Source: Funneliformis mosseae (taxonomy: Eukaryota > Glomeromycota > Glomeromycetes > Glomerales > Glomeraceae). Taken from it: a stretch of 64,000 bases of DNA. Below, piece after piece: positions 26,769 to 38,434 of this stretch. The notes under the pieces were generated by a model. The model saw nothing but the letters and a program-made list of their open reading frames with translations, was not told where the DNA came from and ran no database searches. The stretch spans positions 1 to 64,000 of the forward strand of contig CAJVPP010000016.1 of NCBI GenBank assembly GCA_910592005.1. Direction: 5' to 3'. Numbering within the stretch: the stretch's first letter is position 1; each line of letters opens with the position of its first letter. The translations under genes were made by a program, and so were the position numbers.

Positions 26769-27954
26769 GATGGGATCAAATCATAAAAAATATAATAATA
26801 AAAATTTTTTTGAACTTTGAAATATCTTTATAGAAAAAATTACCTAAAATTTAGAAATATTTTTTATTAAAATAAAATACTTAATAAAAGATATTATTAA
26901 AGATTTTTTTGTATTTTATTAAAATAAAAAAATTTTTAATTTTAGATATCTTTATTAAAATCACTAATAAAAGTTTTAATAAAATATATTTTCAAATTTT
27001 AAAATAACTTATTATTCTATATATCCTAATTTTTAAGTAGATGATCTTAGTATTATTGAAATCATCTTGATGAGAAAAATCTAATAGTAAACTATATTTC
27101 TAGTATAAATATTAATAGAGTTGTTGTAAAAAATGCATTTTATTATATGTTACTTGTAAGTTAAATGAGAAATTTTTGAAATCTTCTTATAGTACTAAGA
27201 CTATAGTCTTAATAATATATAAAATTTATCTACTAAAAATATTATTAATAATAAATATTTTAGATAAATAGTAGAAGACTAGTAATAAAATACTATTTAA
27301 TTAAAATAATAAAAAATTTATTTAACTCAAAAAATAAAAATCATTCTTTTTAAATAATAAAAAAATATTTAAAAAAGAATAATTAAGAATCTTTAATTAG
27401 AATAATAAAGAATCATTTAATTAAAATAATAAAAATTGTTTGATTGAATAATAAAATAATAATTATCAAGAAGAATAATAAGGAATTATTCAACTTAAAC
27501 TATAAAATAATTATTCAAAAATAATAATGAAGAATTATTTGACTTAAATAATAAAATAAAAATTATTTAAGAAGAATCATTCAATTTAAACAATAAAAAA
27601 ATTGTTTAGAAAAAAAATAAAAAATAATATTATAATTAATATTATAATTTAAAAAATTATAATTACTAATAACAAACTTTTAAAGTAAAATTATAACTAA
27701 TTTAAAGTAATAATAATTATGATAATTGTATTAAAATAGTAAGTTAAAAAAAAATAGGATATAATATTTATAGTAATTATTATAATTTAACTTAATATAT
27801 ACTATATTAAGTTAAACTATTTTTATAATTAATAAAGGTTTAATAAAGTATTAATATATTTTAATTAAATTTATATATTAATTATTTTATAATACAATTA
27901 AAAAAAATAATCAATATATTTTATACTCTTTTGTATAATAAAAATATTTTATTA
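26769..27954. repeat. AT-rich spacer with degenerate ~35-bp tandem repeat
   Basis: Between about 27250 and 27640 a loose repeat alternates AATAATAAA with AATTATTTAA-like words at roughly 33-36 base intervals. In reverse complement it resembles the array inside the foldback element at 30.7-31.3 kb. The rest is nearly pure A and T with no coding signal. Confidence 0.4.
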
Positions 27955-29814
27955 CTGTATTTCTCTGAAAATAAATACTTTTTGAAAATAAGCACTATCA
28001 AGATTTATTAGTACCTGAAAATAAGCATTCTCACAATTTATTCAATTAAAATTTGATTATTATTTATTATTATTTTAGCACTTATATATATATAATTTTA
28101 TATAGCTCATTGTAAAAAATATTTATTTCAATAAATTTTAAATGTTATCACCTTAATCATTATTAATGGTATTATTATCATCAATGTTATCATTACTATA
28201 ACAATCACTATCGATATATATAATATCTAAATTCTTATCTTTATTTTCATCTGCATTCTCATCTATACTCTCATATCTACTTCAATCTTTGCTATTATCT
28301 CCACTCTCATCAGATCTGTCTAAAAAATTTGATATTTTACATTTTTTAAGGACTTAATAATAATTTTATTTGAAATTGCCTTCTAAGAATGTTTAATTCA
28401 CATGCAAATATCACTTAATTTTACCTGATAAAGGGTTTTCATAAAAGTTGTTTTTGCATCACTCTTGAATATCCAGCTATGCTATTCTTTTCATAGATTT
28501 TCTTTGAATAATTTATTGATCACAATATTAAGTGATTGGCAAATGCTAATTAATCTACCTGAAATGATTACTAAATTATATCTACTTTCACGAAACTTTA
28601 ATTTTACTAATTTTCAATAAGATTCCTAAACAAATCATCCACTAATATTGCTGAAATATTGTTAGTTCTTATATCATTAAGATAAATCACATACCTTTTC
28701 ATCAGATCAGTGTTCATTTATACACTTTTTAAAACTATACTACTATTTCAAGAAGAAATTTATTCTTCTCATAATATCCATTTTCTTTAGAAATGCAGAT
28801 AGATGATAATTTAGTATAATCTATAAAAATAAATAAAAACTATAAGTATAATAAAATTTTCTTTGCTTTCCTTTTTAGTAAATTCCATAAATTAATACTT
28901 ACCTGTAACATATGTCTAAACTATAGTAAACTGATTTTTCTCATTACCTGTTACTCAAATATACACAGTTTTTTTCACCTTTTAGATTGACTGTTATTCA
29001 TATTAAAAATTTCACCTAATTCAAAAGATTTTTCTATTCTAAAGTGAATGACAAATTGCTGAAACTTTTCTAATAAATCTTGAGTTTAAATTGAAAGTTT
29101 TTGGAATATTTTTGTATGTCTTTATAATATTAGTTTGTATTGTTTCAAAAATATAATTAGTCAATAGTGAGATATTTTAAAATTCATTGATGCATTATCA
29201 TAAATTAAAATTTTAAGTTCTTTTAATATTTTTAGCATTTTATATCATATTATTACATAAGTTACTATAAAAGCTTATTTTCTTTATTCTATTATCTAAT
29301 TATATAGCTTTCTTTCAGCTTCAGAAAAGAAACCTTTTCAATCAGATCTACCTGTCTACTATTTTCGCTTATTTTACTTGATTAATTTATGCTTACTTTC
29401 ATTTAACATCCAAACATGCTAGTATCAAGTTTAAAATGTGCAGTAGTATTATTTCTTCTATGTTTTTTGCATAATCTACAACCTATGATTTTGAAAGAAA
29501 ATATAATATCTGCTTTCATTTAACAAAATTTTTTTATTTTTTTTTATAGCTTAACTTTTGTTTGCATTATGATCATTTTTTTATGATATTTTATATAAAT
29601 GTAGAAAGATTATTACATATTTATATATGCATATGTAAATTAATTTAATAGATTCATATATTATGTAATAAGGCAATCAGCAATCATAAGATTTGAGGTC
29701 TTTATTTTTAGCATTTGACACAGTATCTAAATTGATGTCTTATCAATTTTGCTAGTATTTAAAAATAAGCATTCCTATAGCAAAAAAGAGATGCTTATTT
29801 TTAAAGGAATATAA
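27955..29814 (-). mobile_element. pogo/Tigger-like DNA transposon, copy 1
   Basis: Bounded by TA on both sides (27953-27954 and 29815-29816). The inverted ends read CTGTATTTCTCTGAAAATAA and, on the other strand, TTATATTCCTTTAAAAATAA; TGAAAATAAGCA-type words recur inside the left end, as expected of transposase-binding sites. The minus strand keeps a degenerate DDE transposase with a block like QSLNIVINKLFKENL (around 28500-28560), close to the QPLDVxINKPFK block of CENP-B/pogo transposases. Stops and lost CpG show it is dead. Length is 1860 bp. Confidence 0.75.
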
Positions 29815-30394
29815 TATATATTTTTTCATTATTTATAATAATTTTAAAATCTATTAGGGAATAATTTCAGAAATTATTATTAAGTCTAAAGCATAAGTAT
29901 AATAAAGAAAACCAATTATGTATTAATTCAAATTTAAATAAACAGATAGTACAATATCTATATTATTTTATATAAATGTATATAATTCTTTATTTTATTA
30001 TGAATTAATAATTATAAAGAAAAATATATATATTTTTTATAATGAAATATTACTTATAAATCTTTTATATTAATTTTTAATCTTTATTATTAATTATTAG
30101 AAATTTTTTAGTAAATATAAAATAAATAAATGCAAATTATATGATATACAGAATTTTTAAAGATATCTAAATAATAATTTCTATATTAAATTATTCAAAA
30201 TCTATTAATTCAAAATATATTAAAATTTTATATATCATAAATAAATCTCAAAATATATTATATCTAAATTAAATTAGTTTTTTTTTATTAATATAGTAAT
30301 AAAATTTTTTATTATAAATAACAAATTTAGTAAAAAAAATATAAAAATCTCAAAATAAATATAAATATTAGAGTTCTAAATAAGATTACTAGAT

Positions 30395-30600
30395 AAAATC
30401 TAAAGATTTTGCAAGTTGTTTAAATGAAAAAGATAAAATTTAGCAAATTATATTAAAATCTTATTAAAAAATCTGCAAAATTCTAAAATAAATAAAATTA
30501 TATTAAAGTTTATAAAATGTGAAACTATATTAAAACTTTAGTAAAATTAGTGAAATTATAATTTAAATATTTTGCCAAATTCAAATAAATTTAGATAAAT
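30395..30600 (+). repeat. dispersed repeat R1, copy in + orientation
   Basis: Shares a block including TTGCAAGT, AAATTTAGC and ATCTGCAAAATTCT with 37140-37390, where it lies in reverse complement. A shorter, diverged copy is at 59340-59420. The unit has no coding frame and no recognised family. Confidence 0.55.
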
Positions 30601-30603
30601 AAC

Positions 30604-31425
30604 TTTAATTCTGAATTAGATTAAATTAACCTTTATCTAACCTGATCTGATTTAAAAATCTAGATCAAATTAATAGATTTTCAAGTTAATGTCAGATTAG
30701 GTTAACAAATCTATTAAAATTTGATTAACCAATCATTCTTTTTGAACAATTTACTATTATTTAATTAGAATAATATAGAACTTTTGCAATAAAAAAATGA
30801 GAAATAGCTAGAAAAAATAAAAATTGAGTTAATGTTAAATCTGTACATATTTTAACCTAAAAATTATATTGATATATAAAAGTAAAATTAATTTTTTTTG
30901 GCTGTTTCTTTTTTTTCTATTGTAAAGATTCTATATATTATTACTTGAATGATTTACTATTACAGTTAACTCTTATTATAATGAACTCTATGTCTTAGAC
31001 CTCAACTTCGTTATAAAAACTATAGTGAAGATTTTAAGAGATTTGATTGGCCAATTCACTATAATAAGAGTATTTTTATTATATTTGTTTAAAAAATTTG
31101 TCATATTAAGAGTTTGCTATATCAAAAGTTGACTGTATTTAATTAGAATAATATTTTATTATTCAATTAGAATGATATATTATTATTATTTTTGAACAAT
31201 TTATTATTGTTTAATTAAAATAATTTATTATTATTATTTAATTAAAATAATTTATTATCATTTTCTTAAATAATTTATTATTGTTTAATTAGAATAATTC
31301 AATCAGGTTAAATCAGATCAAATAAAAATTAATAATAGGTCATTTTTTATTTAATCTACTCTAATACTCTTAATTTAGATAAGTTAATTAACCTAATTTG
31401 AATTAATTTATTCAGAACTCTAACA
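30604..31425. repeat. foldback-like element A with internal array and nested MITE
   Basis: The left arm (about 30604-30735) and right arm (about 31300-31425) are imperfect reverse complements: TTCTGAAT, AACCT and GATCTGATTTAA-type words appear in mirrored order. Inside are copies of a roughly 35-base unit containing TTTTTGAACAATTTATTATT (30738-30790 and 31140-31300), and a TA-flanked MITE sits between them. No coding frame is present. The arm limits are by eye. Confidence 0.45.
30961..31137. mobile_element. MITE with CAGT...ACTG ends and TA duplication
   Basis: The left end reads TACAGTTAACTCTTATTATA and the right end, on the other strand, TACAGTCAACTTTTGATATA; both continue to GAACTC or AAACTC. 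The element is 173 bp between flanking TA dinucleotides. Internal blocks (ACTTCGTTATAAA and CACTATAATAAGAG) repeat the terminal motif in both orientations. It has no coding capacity, so it would need a Tc1/pogo-type transposase supplied elsewhere. Confidence 0.7.
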
Positions 31426-33369
31426 AATGTAAAATATAAAAATTGCTATTTAATATTTGTTAACAAGATTAACTTCTATCAAATTAACTAAATAAAAAAA
31501 AATAATTAGAATAACTGATTAAAAAATAATTAATAGTGATTATATTTATAAAAATTATTTAAGAGAAAATATAATCTAAAATATTAAAGAAACTGTTTAT
31601 AGAAAATTAAATGTTAAAAAAAGTAAAATTACTTTTTTTAATAAGTAATAATATATAGAGAATATTCTTTATCAATAGTTAAGTTACATATATTTTTTAT
31701 ATAAAATCATAATTTCTTTAATAATATTAATAAAAAAGAATTTATATAAATTTAATCTTAATAATCAAATATTATATTTATTAATATTATTAAAAAATTA
31801 ATTTTAAAATTTAAATGAATATTTATTATTTTAAGTTTATAATAAAAACAATAATAATTAATTTCAAAATAGATCTAATAATAAAACTAGTAATGCTTAT
31901 TTAAATTATTTTTATCATAATTAAACTTTTATCAAATTTTATGTTTAACTAAATTTTTAATTAAACTTTTAACAAATAACTAAATAACTAATTTAAATTA
32001 TTTTATAATATATAACATAAATTTTTATTTATTTATCTTTATTAAAAAATATATTATTATTTAATATTTATTAATTTTAACTTAAATATTTTATTATTTA
32101 GAAGTTTACTAGAAAAATCAGACTTTAAGAATTTTTTTGATTAAAATTAAGACCTTATTATATTTAATTTAAAAATTAAAATATTGTAAAAATCAAAATT
32201 TTGTTAAAAAATTTCTTAAAGTACAATTTTTCTAGTAAATTTTCTATATAGTAAATAAAATATAATAAATAGTATTTTATTACAAAAATTCTAAATTTTT
32301 AGAATTTATAATAAAATAAAATATTAAAAATTATGAGATAAATCTATGAAAAATCTATAAAAATAAAGTTTCAGCATTTTAATTTTTTAATTATTAAAGA
32401 TTAAATAATTTCAATTTTATTAAATAACTAAAATTTCAGTTTTACTTAGCATTATTAATTATTATAGATTTTAAAAATACTTTTTATAACTTATAATAAA
32501 ATTTTAAATACAATCTTTCAAGAATATTTATTTTTATTTAATATCTTTATTTTATTTATATTTACTAAATGTATAAAAGTTATAATTTTATAAAGTTTAT
32601 AAAAAAAAAATAATAAAAAATAGTTTCAAAACATTATTTTTTAAATCAGTAAATTAAAATATTTATTTATAATGATTTTTTATTATATAAAAAAGCTAAA
32701 TTTATAGTTTTATTATGTAATAAATATAAAAAATAATTGATTTATTTTGTGAAAATTTAATTTATAAAATTATAAAAGAGTAAATTTATATAAGATATAA
32801 TTTTTTTATATATTTTCTTATTTTTTTAAGAAAGAGGTTAAAAATTAATTGTTATAAAAAATTATAATAATTTAATTTTTAGTGATCATAAAAAAATAAA
32901 ATAAAATATATTAGATTTGTTATATTAAGATGTATTTAATAATAGTATTTTTAAATTTTCAAAATTAGTAATTATTAATTTATATCAATTTTCAATTTTT
33001 CAATTTTTTAAAATAACTTATTATCTAATAAAATAATAAAATTTAGTTTGTTAAATTCATCTTATTAAAACCTATTAAATAATTATATTTTTATATTTAA
33101 AATTTTAATTTTTTTCATAATAATTTATTATATATAAATCTTTAAAATATCACTAATTAATTACATTTTTTTTTAATTTTACTTAAAAATTACATAAAAT
33201 TTATTATTAAAATATTAATTTTTAAATAAGTTATTATAAAAATATTTAAAATTATTATAAATAATTTTAATTATTAAAAGAAATGTAGGTAAATTTATTT
33301 GAAATATAATTAAAGAATAAAGATAAAATTAATAAATATATGATTATTAGTATTCTACATAGATTATTT
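31426..33369. other. AT-rich spacer, no gene seen
   Basis: Almost only A and T, with short words such as AATTTTTA and TTATTATA repeated loosely. No open frame of interest, no terminal repeats and no transposase fragment could be recognised. It is probably very old, decayed mobile DNA. Confidence 0.5.
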
Positions 33370-34150
33370 TAGATCTATTAAATTCAGATCTGATTTAGAT
33401 TTAGATTTAAATTAAATCTAATTTGTTAGATTCAGGTTAAGATTTAAATCTGATTTATCAGATTTAAATTTAAATTTAGATTTGAAACATCAGATTTAAA
33501 TTTAGATTTAATTTTTTTTAAAGTTAAAAAGATTCTTTTTATTAAAAAAATGACTTTATAAATCTTTTTTAAAGCTAAAAAGGTTTTTTTTTATTAAAAG
33601 AAATGATTTTTGTATCTCTTTTATATTTAAAAGATTTCTTTAGTTAAAAAGAAATGATTTTTTAAATCTCTTTTAAAACTAAAAAAGTTTTTTTTATTGA
33701 AAAGTAATAATTTTTCAGATTTTTTTTAAAACTGAAAGATTTTTATTATTAAAAAAAGGATTTTTCAAACCTCTTTTAAAGTTAAAAAAAATGATTTTTC
33801 AGACCTTTTTTTAAAATTAAAAAAGTTCTTTTCATTAAAAAAGAATAACTTTTCAGATTTTTTTAGAATTAAAAAAGTTCTTTTTATTGAAAAAGAATAA
33901 CTTTTTAGACATTTTAAAAATTATAAGTTTTTTTTATTGAAAAGAAACATTTTTAGATTTCTTTTAAAAACTGAAAAATCATTTTTTTAATAAACTTTTA
34001 GATCTAAATCAGATTAAATTTAAATTTAAATTGATTTATCAGATCTAAATTTTAACAAATTTATTAAATTTAAATCAGATATATGATCCTAAAAAATAAA
34101 ATCAGATCAGATCAGATTTAGATAAAATCAGATCTAATTTAATTTTACAA
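33370..34150. repeat. foldback-like element B around a ~51-bp tandem array
   Basis: The arms (33370-33515 and 33985-34150) are built of GATCTGATTTAAAT-type words in opposite orientation. Between them, 33519-33985 holds about nine copies of a unit near 51 bases, each with an AAARCTAAAAA start, a TTTTTATTRAAAA middle and a TTTTYAGAYCTYTTTT end; one copy is shortened. The layout matches element A at 30.6-31.4 kb. No coding frame is present. Confidence 0.5.
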
Positions 34151-35171
34151 AATACTAATATTTATCATAAAATCTCAAAAATCATATAATTATTTGAGTC
34201 TCATCTTTTACTATAAGTCTACTTATATATATTTATACTAAAAGTTTTAATAATATAATTACATAATAATATCTATTTATTTATATTTATTTATATATTA
34301 CTAAAACTTTATAATACATTAGATATTGATAAAAATAATATATATTCAATTATTTATTATTACAAATAATATAGTATTTCATTTCAAACATATAATAGTT
34401 TTTATTTTTTAATTATTAATATTAAGTAATTATGATATATTTATTATACTATATATTCTAAATTAGACTATTAAATATAAGATAGTATAATAAATGATCT
34501 ATAGTAAAAGTAATATAATTTTCTCTTAATTAATATTAATTAAAATATTGTAAAAATCAGTATTACTATATGATGTAAATATAATATTCTTTTTATTAAA
34601 AAAATATTTATAATTAATATATAAAAGTATCATGAATTTTGAGTTTAACTAAAAATTTTAAGCATATAAATATTGACACTTTATATATTTTAAATATATT
34701 CTAAATAAAATATAAATATTTTAATTTTTGTTATTCAGACATTTTCTTTTAAGTTGATGAAATTTCAAAATATTATTAACTATATGAAAAATTCTAATAT
34801 GGTTTAATAAAATAATCATCAATTTATAATTTAACAAATACTTGTATATAGTTTCTAATATAATAATTAAATAGGTATTATTAAGTTAATAATTTTAAAT
34901 TTAGATTTAAAATCAAATAAATAAAACTAAATTCTATTATATTAAATATAGTTATTAATTAAAAATGTATAAATAATATTATAAAAAAGTTTTTATATTT
35001 GAGACTTAGTTTTTTAATAGCTTATTAGAAATTTTTGAAGAATCTATAAATTTATGGTTTAGTAAATATTTAATAATATTATTATATTCATTAATAGAAG
35101 AAAGATCTAATAATAAGTCATATATATTATTAAATATATTATCTAAAAAGGTATAATAGTATTTTCAAATA
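34151..35171. other. AT-rich spacer, no gene seen
   Basis: Low-complexity A/T sequence with scattered TATTAT runs. I see no frame, no terminal repeat and no recognisable element fragment. Confidence 0.5.
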
Positions 35172-36866
35172 TTGTATTCTTCTAAAAATAAGCAATTCTC
35201 AAATTAATTTAATATCTGAAAATAAGCACTTAATTAAAATTAAATAAATAAATTTTATAAAATAATCATATATAAAAAGAAAATTTTTATTTTTAATGAT
35301 TCAATATACAAATCATATTAAATATGATTTTTAATATCATCTTCAATATTATTATTAATATTATTAATACTACTAATATTATTATTACTATTAATATTAT
35401 CTTTATTAAAGATCTCTAAATTAAAATCTAAATCAATTGATATTTTACAAGTTTTAAAGGATTCTATAATAATTTTATTAGAAATTCTTTTTTAAGACTT
35501 TTTACCTATAAATATATATTACTAAATTTTATGTAATAAAGATTTCTTTTAATAATTTCTTCAATATTACTATTAGTTATACTAATATGCTATTCTTTAT
35601 AAAGATTATTCTTAAATAGTTTATTTATTACAATATTCAATGGCTAATAAATACTAATTAATTTACCTGAAATTATTGCAAAATCAAAGCCAATTTCTTA
35701 AAACTTTCTTTTACTAATTTTTTAAATAACCTTTAGGAGTATCATATATAAGTATTATTGGATTTTTTTGAAACCTATCTTTTATTTTTATATCATTTAA
35801 ATAATTTATATACTTTAATATTAAATTAAAGTCTATTCAGTCATTTTTTGAAATTAAATAATAACATCAAAAAGAATTTGTTTTTCATATAATATTTACT
35901 TTTCTTTAATTATATATTGAAGAAAATTTGATTTTATCTTTAATAATGAATTAATAGTACTAGTAAATAAACTTCAATTTTATAAAAAAAAAGCTTATCT
36001 GTAATAAATATAAGTATAACTGTAAACTTATTTTTTTATTATCTGTTACGTAAATATAGACTGTTTTTTTACCTTTTGGATTAATGGTAAAATTATCAGC
36101 TATATTAAATTAAACAAGTATTTTATCTATATTATAAATATTCTTTAATTCAAATGACTTTTTAATTCTTAGATTAGTAATAAATTAGTGAAACTTTTTT
36201 AATTGCTCTTTAGTTTAATTAAAAAGCTTCTAAGATATTTTAATTTATCTCTGTAATGCTAACCTATATCTTTTCATAAAAGCAGTTAATCATTGATTAG
36301 ATTTTTTAAAATTTGACTTACTATAAAGAACCTTTATATTTAATTTATTCTATTTTATATTCTTATATAGATATTATAAGATTTTACTTTTTTTATTTTA
36401 TAATTTATTCATAAAACCTCTTTTTAGCTTTAGAATAAAAAACTTTTCATTTAGAGTCAAGCCTTACTTTTTCCTTTTACTTTAATTATCCAGTTTAAAC
36501 TTATAGCTACCTAATATTCTATTATATTATAATTGATATCAAAATGCTCTACTATCTTAATATATCTATATTTTTTTACATAGATAATAACTTGTATTTT
36601 TTGTTTAATAGAATATGAAATTCATATACATTTATTAACTTTTATAATCTTTTGTTTAATAATTTTTTTTTGTAAAATATGATATTTTAGTTAAATAAAA
36701 ATTTTTTTTACAATTTACATAAAATTTAATAATTAATGTAATTAATAATCACAGGATTTATTAACAAATTAGTGAGATTTTAGATCATTTATTATAAGTT
36801 AGTAAAATATCTAAAAATAAGTAACAATATAGTAAAAATATGTTGCTTATTTTCAGAGGAATATAG
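35172..36866 (-). mobile_element. pogo/Tigger-like DNA transposon, copy 2
   Basis: Same family and orientation as the copy at 27955-29814. The left end is TTGTATTCTTCTAAAAATAAGC; the right end on the other strand is CTATATTCCTCTGAAAATAAGC, nearer to the likely consensus. TA flanks both sides (35170-35171 and 36867-36868). A minus-strand block like QPLNIVINKLFKNNL (about 35590-35640) matches the CENP-B/pogo transposase. At 1695 bp it is shorter than copy 1, and both carry many stops. Confidence 0.75.
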
Positions 36867-37139
36867 TAGGTAAATTTAAAGAAAATTATTTAATCTAGAA
36901 TAGTAATATTTTTATTAATAGATTTTGTAATAGTTTAAAGTATTTTGTTATTTAATATTTAATTAAATCTAAGTCAAGAATCAAATATTGATTAGGTATA
37001 ATATTAAGTAGTCTAAAATGATAGCTTTTCAATTTTATTTTAAATAAAAGTCAATCATTTTTTATTAATACATATTTAAAATTATCAATTTATTGTTAGA
37101 TAAATTTATAAATTTATTTATTATTTTCAATTTTACTAA

Positions 37140-37390
37140 TAAAAACTTATTTTACTTATAAGTAAAGTTGCTTATTTAAACTCATTTTAGATTTAACAAA
37201 ATGTCTAAATTATAGTTTTGCTAATTTTTTACTAAGGTTTAATATAATTTTATATTTTTATAAGCTTTGATATAGTTTCACCTTTTTCAGAATTTTGCAG
37301 ATTTTTTAATATAATTTCGCTAAATTTTACTTTTTTCCATTTAGATGACTTGCAAAACCTTTAAGTTTCATTTAACAATCTTACTTATAG
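37140..37390 (-). repeat. dispersed repeat R1, copy in - orientation
   Basis: Reverse complement of the 30395-30600 copy, with matching blocks ACTTGCAAAACC, TTTCGCTAAATTTTAC and AGAATTTTGCAGAT in the same mirrored order and spacing. The copy here is less decayed, since it keeps a CG in TTTCGC. With its partner it forms an inverted pair about 6.5 kb apart. Confidence 0.55.
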
Positions 37391-37825
37391 GATTTAATAA
37401 TATTATACTTAAGTTTTAATATATAATAAAAAATGATTATTATTATAATAGATATTAATAGAAGTAAAAAAAATAAAATATTTAGTTATAAATTTAAGAA
37501 TAACTTGATAATCTTAAGAAAAATAAGAAAATAATTAAATAGAAATAAGTTTATATAGGTAGAAATAAAAAGAAAATTTTGTATTAATTGTACAATTTAT
37601 AAAAGTTTTAATTTATTTATAAATTAATGAGTTCAAATACAAATATATTAAATTATAATAATTTATATTAATTTATTTTAAATATGCTTAATAGTTAATA
37701 TAATTGATATAGTTAATATAATTAATATAGTTAATACTAGGAAAATGGTACAGCCACAGCCACCGTTATTAAGTCCAGAGTGATAAGCCATATGATTGAT
37801 GAAAATCTGCAGATTTCGTCAGATT

Positions 37826-38025
37826 AATCTGGATCATCAAAGCCTGCAGATTTTAATAATTAATGGCTTGTTTAATAGTATGTATGCATGCATGGAATGG
37901 TAGTGACGCAAGACTAAAACCTTAAAAAATCTGGATCATCAAAGCCTGCAGATTTTAATAATTAATGGCTTGTTTAATAGTATGTATACATGGAATGGTG
38001 ATGGCGCAAGGCTAAATCTTAAATA
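37826..38025 (+). repeat. 102-bp direct duplication upstream of the Helitron ORF
   Basis: The copies begin AATCTGGATCATCAAAG at 37826 and 37928, a 102-base period. They are nearly identical over about 100 bases and differ by a four-base gap (TATGCATGCATGG against TATACATGG) and a few transitions such as AGTGACG/GATGGCG. High identity in an otherwise decayed region suggests that the duplication is recent. Confidence 0.8.
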
Positions 38026-38434
38026 ATCGAGATAAATTATTTAATCCAGATGATAGACTTTATTGGGATTAAAATACCAGATTCAGGCATCAAATTTATT
38101 TTTCTAACAATAGATTGATTATACACAATAAACAAATAATTATTATTAAATTTCTTAAATAGTATAAATTACTTAACATATGATATTATGTAAAGATAAA
38201 AAATTATGTAAAGCATATCAAATAATAAAGTACATGAAATTAAATTTTATATCAAATAAATGTAGTGATTGTACATATTGTTTATTAAATTAATTGTTCC
38301 TTGCTTGATCTAAATCAGACGTATAGATTAATATAGTTAACAGATGAAATGTTTTTCGTTAATAAATAGTGAGTTAAGTGAAATAAAAGAAAAAAAAAGG
38401 AATTTTATACCTTAAACCAAAGTTGTGATACAAA

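Noticed and set aside
27240..34150. CRISPR-like arrays
   Set aside because: The direct repeats are head-to-tail and degenerate with no unique spacers of constant size, in eukaryotic DNA.
17281..37390. Centromere
   Set aside because: Very AT-rich and transposon-dense, but there is no direct sign; the composition is explained by decay of mobile elements.
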